From Daucus carota subsp. sativus (lineage: Eukaryota; Streptophyta; Magnoliopsida; Apiales; Apiaceae): a DNA stretch of 64,000 nt. Under the pieces are notes generated by a model. That model searched no databases, was not told the DNA's origin, and saw only the letters and a program-made list of their open reading frames with translations. The position numbers and the translations under genes were made by a program. Each line of letters opens with the position of its first letter. Positions within the stretch are counted from its first letter, which is position 1. This document shows, one piece after another, positions 1 through 11,462 of the stretch. The stretch is taken from NCBI RefSeq assembly GCF_001625215.2, contig NC_030389.2, forward strand, positions 1,834,930-1,898,929, in the 5' to 3' direction.

Positions 1-725
1 CAAGAGGAACAGGTTTTACTATCCAGGTTGCCCCGTGACTCCAAAAATGTTAACAACTATTTTCGTATATATGTATTTTACATTTGTGAAATTGAAGAAA
101 TTATTCTTCTCCATTGGGGAACAGAGAGGGAGGTTTAGGAATCACTGCAGCCAATTATTTGCTCTTTTATATATGTATTTTGCTAATCATTTCTGCTAAC
201 TATTTAACTAATCCAGAGCAATTTTTTAATTTCCAGAGCAATTTGTACTGAAATTATGTGTTCTGTGTCATCAAGAAGAGTTCTTTTGAAAGTAGGTTTG
301 TCAGGCCTTTTAGGAAAGTTTATATTGTTCTTTTATGTAAAACCTTATCTAGTAAGGCGTCCTGACCCTCGCTGAACAGATACAAAGTTGTTTCCGTAAG
401 ATGATTTTAATGCTTTTACAAGTTGATAGAACTTGGATGCCTTCTCACAACTGGAGGAACATTTGATGTGAAGGCTCCAGGACTTCCGTTCCTTTTTCTG
501 CGCTTTCACTTTTCCGGTCTACTTAGGTTGTGTTATAGCTGGACAACACCAAAAGGAAGGACCATGGGGAGTCCCACGGGTTCAGCTTGGAAAGATCTGT
601 TTGAAAACAAGTGAATACTACTTGTTAAGTTTGTTAAGCACAATGTGCATTTGGCACTGGACTGGAGAGTACACCAGCCAGTCCTTACTCACCACTCACC
701 AGTCCTTGTTCATTTTTTCAAAAAA
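1..725. other. Intergenic, upstream of the first UGT
   Basis: No gene is recognised. Two plus-strand frames are open from the left edge to about 166 and 198, so the first bases could be the tail of an exon that starts outside the window, but neither translation is recognisable. Around 681-712 there is a C-rich stretch with repeated ACTCACC and CAGTCCTT words, reminiscent of MYB-type AC elements found in phenylpropanoid promoters. That last point is inference only. Confidence 0.4.
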
Positions 726-732
726 CTGTCAG

Positions 733-740
733 TATATAAA
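733..740 (+). promoter_or_regulatory. TATA box of the first UGT
   Basis: TATATAAA lies 61 bp before the ATG at 794. Transcription would start near 765, so upstream non-ATG codons in the same frame are excluded as starts. Confidence 0.6.
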
Positions 741-793
741 ACAGAGGCTTATTGGTGACTAATACCAAAACAACCAAAATTGCTTCACAAACA

Positions 794-2215
794 ATGAGCC
801 CTGTATATCAAGACTCCAAAAAGGATCTTGTTCATATCTTACTTGTGTCTTTCATAGGACAAGGCCATGTCAACCCTTTACTCAGACTAGGAAACCTCCT
901 TGCTTCATCAGGTTTCCTTGTCACCTTCTCATCCTGTTCAGAAGTCGGAAATTCCATGCGCAAGGCTAACAACAACATCGATGAACTCGTTCCAGTTGGC
1001 GATGGGATGATCAGGTTTGAGTTTTTTGATGATGGATTACCTGAGAGTGATCCACGACGCCATGATCTCGACTTCTACATGCCTCACCTTGAGTTGCATG
1101 GTAAAGAGGCAGTCACTGGCATTGTCAAGAAACACGAAAAAGAAGGGCGTCCCGTGTCATGCATCATTAACAATCCTTTCATTCCATGGGTTTCTGACAT
1201 CGCGGAGGCCTTAAGCATTCGTAATGCAGTGCTTTGGGTACAGTCCTGTGCTTGTTTCTCAGCTTATTACCATTACCATAATAAGTTGTCACAGTTTCCC
1301 TCCGAATCTGAACCCGAAATCGATGTCCAACTGCCATCTATGCCTCTGTTAAAACATGATGAAATCCCGAGTTTCTTACACCCTTCAACTCCTTATCCAG
1401 CCTTAAGAAGAACCATTCTAGCCCAATTCAAGAACTTGTCAAAACCATTCTGTGTACTGGTAGAAACATTTCAAGAACTCGAAAGTGAAGTCATTGATTA
1501 CATGTCCAAACTCTGCCCCATCAAGGCCATTGGCCCTCTATTCAAGAACCCGAAATCTCAACTTTCTAACATTCAAGGCGATTGCTTGAAGCCCGTCGAT
1601 GACTGCATCGATTTCCTCAACTCCAAAAGCCCCTCATCAGTTGTCTACATCTCTTTCGGCAGTGTTATCTCAATGAATCAAAAACAAACAAATGAACTTG
1701 CACAAGGTCTTTTAAACTCCGGAGTTTCTTTTCTCTGGGTTTTTAGGCCACCCCTTCCAGGTTTCGACGTAGCTGTACTACCCGAAAAATTCCTGGAAGC
1801 AGCTGGTGACAGGGGAAAAGTAGTGCAGTGGTGTTCACAGAAACAAGTGCTGGCAAATCCTGCAGTGGCTTGTTTTCTGACACATTGCGGATGGAATTCG
1901 ACGTTAGAGGCCTTAACAACTGGTGTCCCTGTGATAACCTACCCTGCATGGGGTGATCAAGTCACTAATGCTAAGTTTCTAGTTGATGTGTTAAAGGTGG
2001 GAGTCAGGTTAAGTAGAGGGAACCAATCAGAAAAAAATGTGATTTCCAGGGACGATATCGAAAAATCTTTAAGAGAAGCTACCATTGGGGAAAATGCAGC
2101 AGAGATTAAAAGGAATGCATTGAAGTGGAAGGAGGCGGCAGAAGAAGCGGTGGCAGAGGGCGGTTCTTCTGATCGGAACTTAAAAGAGTTTGTGGATAAG
2201 CTGATGATGAACTGA
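794..2215 (+). CDS. UGT84A-like: UDP-glycosyltransferase, UGT84A type (copy 1)
   Basis: Cytosolic family-1 (GT-B fold) glycosyltransferase of 473 aa, the usual size, without introns. UGT84A enzymes esterify hydroxycinnamic or hydroxybenzoic acids with glucose from UDP-glucose. The N-terminal QGHVNPLL carries the expected catalytic His (H25). The acceptor domain has [22 protein letters not shown] and [16 protein letters not shown], all typical of UGT84. The PSPG box spans residues 346-389, from WCSQKQVL to PAWGDQ, and ends in Gln, which fits glucose as donor. The start is ATG 794; the frame is open further upstream but has no earlier ATG. This is the most divergent of the five copies: it has ANPAVACFL and [10 protein letters not shown] where the others have HPSVA and VVAFPAWGDQ or VVTFPAWGDQ. 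It also lacks the promoter block shared by copies 3-5. Family assignment is firm; the exact acceptor is not known. Confidence 0.95.
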   Translation: MSPVYQDSKKDLVHILLVSFIGQGHVNPLLRLGNLLASSGFLVTFSSCSEVGNSMRKANNNIDELVPVGDGMIRFEFFDDGLPESDPRRHDLDFYMPHLELHGKEAVTGIVKKHEKEGRPVSCIINNPFIPWVSDIAEALSIRNAVLWVQSCACFSAYYHYHNKLSQFPSESEPEIDVQLPSMPLLKHDEIPSFLHPSTPYPALRRTILAQFKNLSKPFCVLVETFQELESEVIDYMSKLCPIKAIGPLFKNPKSQLSNIQGDCLKPVDDCIDFLNSKSPSSVVYISFGSVISMNQKQTNELAQGLLNSGVSFLWVFRPPLPGFDVAVLPEKFLEAAGDRGKVVQWCSQKQVLANPAVACFLTHCGWNSTLEALTTGVPVITYPAWGDQVTNAKFLVDVLKVGVRLSRGNQSEKNVISRDDIEKSLREATIGENAAEIKRNALKWKEAAEEAVAEGGSSDRNLKEFVDKLMMN

Positions 2216-3383
2216 ATGTCAGTGATGCATATAAAATAAACATGACTTATAGGGTTAAGAATTCATGATAATATTGTGTATAGATTTATGAAACTGTGTG
2301 AGTACTTAAATTTGTGTCATTCAACCATTGCGAGACATAGTGTCCAGGATTGAATTTTATCTTGCGGTATAAAAAATACTTAGATTGCGTTCACTTGGAT
2401 GGAATAAAATGAGAATAGATTGAAATGGAAAATTATAAGAGATTGAAATGGAAAATTATAAGCAATTTTTAGGAAGAAAGAAGAAAGCAGGAGGTCATAG
2501 TGACTAAATATGAGTGAGTCTGAATTTATTATGATAATCATTGTAGGAAAACGTAATGAAGAAGTGAAATAAACACATTTCACTGAATAGAAAGCACACA
2601 AAGAAAACAACTGAAATGGTCTAAAAATCTCTCTATCTGAGACATCCTAATTAATAGACCAAGAGAGACCTGCAGAACTTTCTCCCGAGCGAAATGAAAA
2701 TGTGTTTCTATATGTTCTCTTCGTGTGTGAAAGACTGGATTTTCAGTAATCTAGCACTTTCATCGTCGCAGTAAATGGGAAAGAGTAGCTGCCATGTACA
2801 GTGTTTGTTTAAAGATGAAATCTCCTCTTGCATCGCCTCTTCTCATACAGTTAAATCTTCAGAGATAAGGTTGAGGAATGATTGAGAACAGGGGACTTGA
2901 AGTGCATAAGAATCCTCATGCAGTCAAGTACTCCAGGGATGATGGTATGACACAATGTTGGAATTATATTCTATAATCTAAACTTGGAATAAATAAATTA
3001 GTATAATCACTAATTGTTTTATTAGTAGAGGATAAGTTAAAAAAATTGTGGGAGAGTATTGGATTAGTAATTAGTGTTTTTAGGATCGTGGAGTAGTAAA
3101 ATTTAGTTTCAAGTGGACACTAATTAGTTGTTATTATTTTGTTGGGTAGCTTTTATATATTATGTAAACTATCTCTTTTAATATTCAATAGCAATACAAT
3201 GTAGTCCAAGATATATAGCTTTCCTTCTTGTACATAGCGCTTATCATTCTAGTTTTAAGAATACATTTACTTCTTGTTTGTGCATACAAGTTTGAGTGTT
3301 TTTGTCTATGTGTGTTTGTAACCAGTTTATATGAGCTCTTGATTCACAAAAACATAAGTTTCTAAATGCTGAATCGTAAAACA
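2216..3383. other. Intergenic, AT-rich; possible LTR remnant
   Basis: No gene seen. From about 2956 the sequence begins TGTTGGAATTATATTC and contains a TATA-like stretch near 3150-3170, which resembles a degraded solo LTR. No clear right end or target duplication was found, so this is tentative. Confidence 0.3.
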
Positions 3384-3623
3384 TACTCCCTTCGTTTTGA
3401 AATATAGGTCGCTTGACTTTTTTGCACGTATTTTTAAGTCATTTGATCGATGCTTAAAATCATTATTTTTGTAATTTTCTTTTTTTGAATAATAATATCA
3501 ATCATATATTTTTATTCAAAAAAGGAATATTTCAAAAATAATGATTTTTAACATGCAGTCAAAGTACTTGGAAACACGTGCAAAAAAAAATCAAACGATT
3601 TATATTTCAAAACAGAGGGAGTA
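3384..3623. mobile_element. MITE, CTCCCTCCGT-end family
   Basis: Left end TACTCCCTTCGTTTTGAAAT and right end ATTTCAAAACAGAGGGAGTA form terminal inverted repeats. The interior is AT-rich and about 240 bp in all. No coding capacity. Confidence 0.8.
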
Positions 3624-3930
3624 GATGGTAATTTTCTTAACAAAAGTATGGTATCTCGCGTACATATATGTATTTCTAATTAAATATATTATGTATAATG
3701 ACATGTCATTTGATAAAGAGTGCTGGGTGTACAAGACTGTTTACAAAAAATTTGTACATAATAACATGACAATTGATGTGGTGGGTTGTAATTTGGGTTG
3801 TTGATGTAAATACAGGAAGCCCACGACAAGTCGTTATGTACCAAATTTTGTATGTAATTATGTACACCAAGCATTTTCTTTTGATAAAATTTAGACAATT
3901 TACCTCGAATACCTAGCATAAGAGATGTGC

Positions 3931-4400
3931 ATGGCGCGGTTTGCACCTAAAACCGCAACCGGAACCATAAATGTGTGGTTTTTGAAATTGAAAACCGAAA
4001 CCAAACCAAATATTATTGGTATGATTCGGGTTATAATATGAACGGTTACGATTTTAAATGGTGCGGTTCAGTTTTCAAACCATAAAATGTCTCGAAATTT
4101 AATAGTCCTGAAATTCTAAAATCTAAACCAACACTTTTGTATATAAGTTTAATAGATGCCAATCAAAGTATGGCGAGTTTGTTTACCAAAACCACTGCAA
4201 GATATTTACAGACTACAAGTTCATAAGCAATCAAGCAGTATTGTATTTAAATTATGTATAAGTAAGTAAATATTTTATACAAACATATTTAAATATTATA
4301 TATAAATAAATAAATATATTATGCGGTTCGGCTCGGTTTCTATTCGGTTTTGAAATTCTTGAAACCAAAACCAAAACCAAAAGATTGGTGCGGTTTTTTT
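3931..4400. repeat. Degenerate GCGGTTT / AACCGC repeat
   Basis: AT-rich block with many GCGGTT, CGGTTT and AACCGCAACC words on both strands, including GGTTCGGCTCGG at about 4325. A shorter relative occurs at 59815-59955. Probably a dispersed transposon family; no coding region. Confidence 0.5.
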
Positions 4401-4519
4401 TATGTTTGGTTTTCGCGCGGTACAGTTTTATTCGATACGGTTTGATACGGTTTTATGTGCTTTTCGTGATTTTCGGTTTAGTTCGATTTTCGGTTCAGCT
4501 TTTGCTCCTTCTTACCTAG

Positions 4520-4985
4520 CACTAAACCTGACAATTCGTTCTTATTGTGTAATTTCGTGTCGTGTACTTTTTCGTGTCATGTACCTCCGTTCTCGTGTCG
4601 TGTTTCGTGTAAAATCAAATATAAATATAAATATAAATAAATATAATAAATTAATGTAAATATTAGATTTCTAGGTAATTTTTTTACAAAATTATATAAA
4701 AAATATATATATTTAAATCATTTATACTTACAATACTATAAACTATGCAATATTTTAAAAAAATACATATATTTATTATAAATAAACATATTTATTATTA
4801 CATATTAATATTTAATTATAAAATTATATTTATTTTAAATCATTTATTTCGTGTACCCAAAGATAAACACAAAACCGAACGACATCTCAGTCGTGTACTT
4901 CGTGTTGTATACTCAAAATGCAAACACAAATACTAAATTTTCCTGTCGTTTTCATATACTGTTTTCGTGTCGTATGAAAAATTGT
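4520..4985. repeat. CGTGTCGTGT-rich repeat
   Basis: The words TTTCGTGTCGTGTAC and CGTGTC recur at 4552-4612 and again at 4848-4975, flanking a very AT-rich core. It looks like the ends of a dispersed element. Class not determined. Confidence 0.4.
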
Positions 4986-5002
4986 AGGTCTCTTATAAAA
5001 CA

Positions 5003-5338
5003 TACTCCCTCTGTCCCAACCATTTGTTTGTATACAAATGGTTAGGACACGGAGACCTAGAAATTGTATAAGAAATGAGTAAATTTAGATGAAAAGTGGG
5101 GGTAGTGGTGAGACCTATTTATATTTAATAATCGATTTGAGATAGTGAAAGAAAGTAGTGGATGTAATAGTATTTATATTATTATAGAATGAAGATAGTG
5201 GAACAAAATAGTTGGTGTAATGATATATTATATCATAAAAGTTTACTATTTTTGAAATGTATAAAAATTTACTAAATGTATACAATGTGAGACGTTTCAA
5301 AAAGAAACTGTATATAATTCATCGGGACGGAAGGAGTA
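5003..5338. mobile_element. MITE, CTCCCTCCGT-end family
   Basis: Left end TACTCCCTCTGTCCCAACCA, right end ATCGGGACGGAAGGAGTA. About 336 bp, non-coding. An imperfect internal palindrome near 5025-5040 (TTTGTATACAAA) is an added feature of this copy. Confidence 0.75.
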
Positions 5339-6565
5339 CAACCGCATAGCGTTCCAGGTGATCAGTTCAACGAGAACTCTTGCTTTTGATTGGAGATTTG
5401 GATTGCATGGATAATCCCCCAACTTATTCGATAAATTTAGTGCGTGTACTATAAACTCTTTGTTTCAGAAATCATTCTGTCCCAGTGGCCCTATTTCCGT
5501 ACTTCTGGAAAAGATATTGGACGTAGCTTTCCGCTTTTTATCGCGAGGATGAAATTCGTTCGAGGTTTCACTCGGAGACATGTGCTGATGCTAACTCCCA
5601 CTCAGAACTTGTTTAACTAACTTATACTTCTTCCATCATTTTTTAGTGGTTCATTTTAAAAAAAAATACATATATTAAAGAGTATTAAATTATAAAATTT
5701 GTTTTAACATTTGCCCATATTTATTGCATAAATTAATGGGAGTAATTGTACTGTTAAACATTAAAACTTGGAAGTGATAGACGTAAAATAATGGGAGTAA
5801 TTGTACTGTCACAAAAAGTGCTGGACAAAAAAGTGATAGACGTAAAATTTAGATAGTTGTTTGATAATATTTTTTTTTATTTATATATTTTGAATTATAA
5901 TATAAAAATGATAATATTTTTGAAGAAGTTTAATAATGAAATCTATGACAGCTTCTAACAAAAGCTGAAAAACAGTTTTTTTGCAAAAACATGGGAGTAC
6001 ATGCTTTTTCTAAAATCAACTTTTGAGTTAAAAAATGTTGTTCAGAAAAGTTGCTTTTAAATTTACTAAACAGTTTTTCCACATACTTTTGAGCAGAAAA
6101 CTGTTGTTGCTGTCTGCAACCGCAATGACAAACAATATGTTAATATGATTTATGATTTAATATGATTTAAAGCGATAAGTTAGGAATTTAAATTGTTTGT
6201 TCAGATAATTTTAACTTATTAGTGAATTATGAATTATTAAAAAAATAATAATAAAAAATAATAATTTGTTGGTAAATTATATCTTCTATAAAAAAATGTT
6301 TAGAAAAATTAAACACTGAAAAAATTAACTCAAATTGACTTCTGTCTTTGAATCAATTTATGACTTATTTCTAAATTTTAAACCGACTTCTAAATTTTTA
6401 GACAAACAAATATTTTTTTAATTTAAGCTCAAAAATGACTTAAAATCCGGGCTCTTGTACCGACGAACACCTCCTAATTTACTCAAGTCTATCGGAGAAA
6501 AATCCAAATTCGGGTCGTTATCAGAGGGTTGTCCAATTGTAATTCAAGAGTACTTGACTAATCTA
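5339..6565. other. AT-rich intergenic DNA
   Basis: No gene, RNA or complete transposon recognised. Two near-identical phrases around GTGATAGACGTAAAAT (about 5775 and 5832) show a short local duplication. Confidence 0.4.
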
Positions 6566-6958
6566 TCTATACTATACTATAATAAGCCAACATGGATATA
6601 ATTTGTAGTCGTACAAATTTTTGGTTTGGTCAATTTTTTTTGTTTAGTACTCTCTTTATATAACTAGAAGTCTACGACATATATAGGTCTATTACTCTTC
6701 TTTTATTAAACAATTTCAAATACTAAAAGCACTCATCATGTATTACATGACAAAAACTTTATCATTATCCTCTTAAATATAAATATAATTAGTTGAAAAA
6801 AAATAAAACTACTATTAATAACATATATTAATACTAAAATACTTATAAGTAGATGTTGCAATTCATTAATACTAAAATACTAAGATAATTTTATAATTTA
6901 AATTATAAATAATAAATTATGAATTATATACTCGCCCGTGCTTCGCACGGGTTAAAAG
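6566..6958 (+). mobile_element. Non-autonomous Helitron, tandem copy 1
   Basis: It begins TCTATACTATACTATAATAA directly after an A, matching the A/T insertion rule and TC start of Helitrons. Near the right end (6935-6951) is a hairpin with stem CCCGTGC / GCACGGG. The terminal CTAG expected after it is absent: copy 2 begins there instead. Confidence 0.75.
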
Positions 6959-7275
6959 CTATACTATACTATAATAAGCCAACATGGATATAATTTGTCG
7001 TCGTATAAAATTTTGGTTTGATCATGTTGATTTGGTGATTCACTTTATAACTAAAAATCTGCTACACGTAGAGTTCTCATAATCTTACATCTCTAAACAG
7101 TTTGATATACTACAAGATAAAAACTCCACCATTATTCTTTTGAATATAATTTATAATTAGTTAAAAAATAAAAAAGCTAAATTTACTATCATTAATATAT
7201 ATTACTATTATATAATAATTAATGATTAGTTTAAAATTATATAGACGCCCGTGCTTTGCACGGGTTTAAGGCTAG
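6959..7275 (+). mobile_element. Non-autonomous Helitron, tandem copy 2
   Basis: Same start (CTATACTATACTATAATAAG) as copy 1. The hairpin CCCGTGC-TTT-GCACGGG is at 7248-7264, followed after 7 bases by terminal CTAG (7272-7275). No coding region, so it would have depended on a Rep/helicase made elsewhere. Confidence 0.8.
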
Positions 7276-7574
7276 TACTATACTATAATAAGTCAACATA
7301 GGGTATAATTTGTAGTCGTACAAATTTTTGGTTTGGTCACATTGATTTGGTGATTCACTTTCTACCTAAAAGTCTGTTGCACGCAGAGTTCTCATAGTCT
7401 TACATATCTAAACAGTTTGATATACTACAAGATAAAAACTCCAATTTTATTCTTTTAAATATAATTTATAATTAGTTAATACTAATCACTAATAAAATGA
7501 TATTAAAATTAAAATTATATATAATAAATTCAAAATAATATAGCCTCCCGTGCTTTGCACGGGTTCAAGGCTAG
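7276..7574 (+). mobile_element. Non-autonomous Helitron, tandem copy 3
   Basis: It begins TACTATACTATAATAAGTCA and ends with the hairpin at 7547-7563 and CTAG at 7571-7574, followed by T. This is the outer right end of the three-copy array. Confidence 0.8.
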
Positions 7575-9018
7575 TTTATGTTATACAGTAACTGCTCCTC
7601 TTTTTATAGTATGAAGCAGAAGTTTTTGAGTTTGATTGTTGGAGTATTATATGTTGAAGTTCTCACGTTCTCTGTCAGATTGTTTGGTAGAGACCATTTT
7701 GAGGGATTCTTCTGATTAATGAAAATTCTTTCTTATTTCAAAAAATAAATAAATAAATAAAAAATGCAGATACATGATTAAAAGTTTTACTTGCTTTCAA
7801 AAAAAAAAAAGTTTTACTTGAAATTCATATTTTTCTTCTCACTTCAAATTATCCGAAGTAAATATATGGTTTTTTTTTTTTTGACATATTTTACCTCGAT
7901 TATGATAGGCACTTCTTTCTGCAAATCAACCTAACAAATTGATACATGTCATGTATCTTTAACACATAATACACTTCTTCAAGTGTTTTAACTTTTTCTT
8001 AACACACTTCTTCAACTATTTTAATTTGATAATTGAAATTATTATTTCAAACCATTTTCCAAATAAAAAATTTAGCTCACACAAAAATATCAAAAAATAA
8101 ATGATTAGACTATGCGATCAAAGTATCTAAATTTACATGGAAAAAAATCAAAAGATCAATAAAAAAATAGAATATTTCTCAAAACAATTGCAATTTTAGT
8201 TTTTGATTTATGACACATTTCTTTAACCTTTTTAACTTGATAAACTTAGTTCACACAAAAAATCATAAATAAATAATTTTATTATGCAGTCAAAGTATTT
8301 AAATTTATATGTAAAAAATCAAAACGTCAACTAAAAAAATATTGAATATTTCTCAAGAAAATTGCAATTTTGTTTTTCGATAAGCTGGACTTTTTTTTAA
8401 TCATTGCGCCCTTCAAATATTTTAAATAAAGTTTTATAAATGTATTGTAATTTCTATGAATTAATTATCAAAATATATTTATCAAACCATTTAGATTCTG
8501 TTCCATGGGTAGCATATAGGTTTAACAAGTTTATATACATTTTGGCTTGCGAATCGCATTAAAAATGATTTGTGTAATGATTTTTTTTTCTAAAGTCGAT
8601 TTTAAATGACCCTATTCTAGGAGTATATCATGATTCACATGTCAATTCTAAAGAAATTCACGATTTTATTTCCGTTTGACCAATTAGAATTATGTTTTAA
8701 ACATGTTTGTCAAGTTTTCTTTAATCATTTTGTCCTTGAAAAAGATCTAAATAAAGTTGAGGAATATTTCTTTAATCATTATGCTCAGTGTTGTAAAAAG
8801 CGGAAATCGGACTTAATCGGTGAAGTCACGGAACAAAGATTAATAGGTGATTAATTAAATTGATCGGAGATTAATCGAATTAATCAATGATTAATCAGAG
8901 ATTTAATCAGTTCGGCGTGTTACAGAACAGAAATTAATCAGTGACTAATCGTGATTAATCACCAACTTTTAGAATAGGGATTATGCCCTTCGTATCCTTT
9001 CATTTGTTATCAAAATAC
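7575..9018. other. AT-rich intergenic DNA with a TTAATCGG repeat
   Basis: No convincing gene. Two related AT-rich stretches (about 7960-8195 and 8205-8370) repeat the phrase AAAAAATATTGAATATTTCTC in diverged form. From about 8789 to 8965 the words AATCGG, TTAATCAG and GGAAATCGGACTTAATCGG recur; the same family is seen at 21897-22375 and 39345-39470. Confidence 0.4.
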
Positions 9019-9253
9019 TACTCCCTCCATTCCAAAATAATAGTCGCTTTGACTTTATGCACGCAATTTGAAATATAAGAAAATCTTACTTTTACACATT
9101 ATTTTTCAAATTTTCTTTTTCTGAATAAAAGTTTAACATCTATATTTTTATTCAGAAAAAGAAAATTTGAAAAATAATATGTAGGATTGAGGTTTTTTAC
9201 ACCTCAAATTACGTACACAAAGTCGCGACTATTATTTTGGAATGGAGGGAATA
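9019..9253. mobile_element. MITE, CTCCCTCCGT-end family
   Basis: The ends TACTCCCTCCATTCCAAAAT and ATTTTGGAATGGAGGGAATA are inverted repeats extended by AATAGTCGC / GCGACTATT. A near-perfect inner palindrome around a TTTTTCTG-AATAAAAG core is typical of this subfamily. Confidence 0.8.
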
Positions 9254-9639
9254 TACGGTATCTGTGAAACTCATTCTCACCAACTGTTCTGTTCGAAGAC
9301 TAGCAGGTAGGTTTGACAAGTTTAAACGTTTGATACACAACCAATTAAACTATAACAAATCAATTTGTCTTCTCTGTCCTAGATCAGATCAGATTGATTT
9401 GTTGAAAGTTGACTCAAAATTTAAAGAAGTATTAATCACAAAGTTAATTAATTCATTGTATTTAATTAAATTCATATTAAAAATAGAGAAATTTGTCTTG
9501 AATATATAATTGAACAATTCCATTAATACCAGACTCACCGGAAAAATTACAAATTATCTAAAAAAATTTGTCTCAATATCTAATTAAATGTGTGATGATA
9601 ATATCTCACTTAATTCACTGTTCACGTGAATAGTGAAGG

Positions 9640-9872
9640 TATGTGTTCTCTGCAAATTGTATACGTTCATTATTTACACGCATTTTGAAACTACTGTAAA
9701 GTATTGTTTAATGAATTTTTTTAAATTTTCATTTTTTGAATAAAAGTTTAAATATTAAATTTTTATTCAGAAAAAAATAATTGAAAAAATATATTGTGGA
9801 GCTATATTTTAAAAGAATCTTAAAAAATGTGTCAAAAAATAATGTATATAATTGAATGAGACGGAGGGAGTA
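9640..9872. mobile_element. MITE, left end degraded
   Basis: The right end GAGACGGAGGGAGTA is clear (9858-9872). The interior has the same TTTTTGAATAAAAGTTTAA palindromic core as the element at 9019. The left terminus near 9640 no longer shows the consensus. Confidence 0.6.
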
Positions 9873-10098
9873 AGTAGCTAGCATTAATTGTGTAGCTTAG
9901 CATTTACTTCTAAAAATATACGAAAATTGTATTTAAAAAATAATTTGTTTCAAATATAATAAAAGTTAGAGGATAAAGTGATCAGGTCCGTATGGACGGA
10001 GTACATTTGTTTATTTCGATGGAACATGCAACTTTCACATCGTGTTAATGTTCGAAGTTAACCTTTCTCTAACCTCCAGAATACGTCCATATCTTTTA

Positions 10099-10202
10099 TA
10101 CTCCCTCCGTCTTATTTTATTTTCATAGAAAATAAAAAAAAATAATGTTTATTTAATAAAAACAAATTATAAAATAGAAAAATAGTAAATATATAAGTAG
10201 TA
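10099..10202. mobile_element. MITE, left half (split by the retrotransposon)
   Basis: It begins TACTCCCTCCGTCTTATTTT. Its other end is at 18090-18178, on the far side of the Copia element. The two halves together form one MITE of about 190 bp. Confidence 0.8.
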
Positions 10203-11403
10203 TGATACTCTCGAGATTTTGATGATCACACTAACAGCAACTTGATAACATAAAACTGTACTCTGGTAGCTAGCTGAGAACGAGATTATAACTGTGCTAA
10301 CAGCTAATGTCTTTTGAAGTTATCATTGTTCAGTCAGCAAGCTTACAGGAATATTGACAGACTATCAGCAAGCTCACAGCGTGAACAGAATAACAGATGG
10401 ATAAGAATCAAAGTCGAAAAGCAAGGAGATTTATTAGGAATCGATTTGTAAGGACTTTAATATTTATATATGACTTATATAAATATTAGAGCTCAGTTTT
10501 AAATTAGTATTTCAAACAAAAACGATTTCCTAACTTATAGGAGTGTTTATCTCTTTCGATCTTATCTCTAAAACTACTCCTATTTGAATTCAAATTATGG
10601 TTTTATAAATAAACGTTTACTGAGTTGTTTCAAACGTCTTTATGCTCTTACTCAGTAAAGATAACATTATTCAAACGTTCATTATTCAAGCAAATTAAAC
10701 GTGAGGTTGTTGAACCAAGAACGTTGGATAGTTTGTTGAGTTATGACCGTTTGGAATGATGGTATATAAACTTGAGTGTGGTTTCCGTTTTGGTAGAGAA
10801 CAAGAACACACATCAAGTTTCTGAAATACAACACACTTACATTGCAAAATCTTTACTTGAGCTCTAGTACTTATATTCGATTATATATCTATATTGAGTT
10901 CATAGTTTCGGTTGTATTACACTCACACATTGTATTGTTCAAAGTGTAATGGTTTGTTGCTGTGTATCGAGCTTGTGAAACAAGGGAACAAGGGGACTAG
11001 TTAGCTAGAAGAGTATACTTGGGAAGTATAGGTCTTGGAGAGCTTTTGGTTCGTGGTTCAGGGGTTTCAGCAAGCTGATAACAGGAACAAGGGATAAAGG
11101 GAGTTATATTATTGAATCATTGTAATTGTTAACATTATTGATTAATAATATAATCTCTTACCAGTTGGTAGGGGACCAGGACGTAGACCATTAGGGTTAG
11201 GGGTCGAACCTGGCTAAAATTCTCTGTGTTGCTAGCTTACTGATTATATCTGTTTTGCATTGCATCTGCATTGTTAGCTAGCTGACTGTTTACTCTGAAA
11301 TTAACAGCAAGCTGTCAGTGACAGTATAAATATTCGGTAACATTAAAAATCGGTCATATTAGCCATAACACCTATTCACCCCCCCTCTAGGTGTGTAATT
11401 TCA
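10203..11403 (+). repeat. 5' LTR
   Basis: 1,201 bp, TGATACTCTC at the start and GTGTGTAATTTCA at the end. A TATA box (TATATAAA) lies at 10763-10770, so transcripts would start near 10795. It contains two exact and two near copies of the CAGCAAGCTG word. Confidence 0.97.
10763..10770 (+). promoter_or_regulatory. TATA box of the 5' LTR
   Basis: TATATAAA in the middle of the LTR, preceding a typical U5-length leader. Confidence 0.6.
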
Positions 11404-11405
11404 AT

Positions 11406-11417
11406 TGGTATCAGAGC
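11406..11417 (+). other. Primer binding site (initiator Met tRNA)
   Basis: TGGTATCAGAGC, complementary to the 3' end of the plant initiator methionine tRNA, starts two bases after the 5' LTR. This is the usual first-strand primer site for plant Copia elements. Confidence 0.92.
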
Positions 11418-11462
11418 TGTGTTTGTACTAATACTTCTGTAACAGGAATAGTATCGATCGAT

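Noticed and set aside
752..793. An upstream extension of UGT copy 1 starting at a non-ATG codon
   Set aside because: The codon is TTG, and the TATA box at 733 places the transcript start at or after it. The same reasoning removes the non-ATG extensions of copies 2 and 3.
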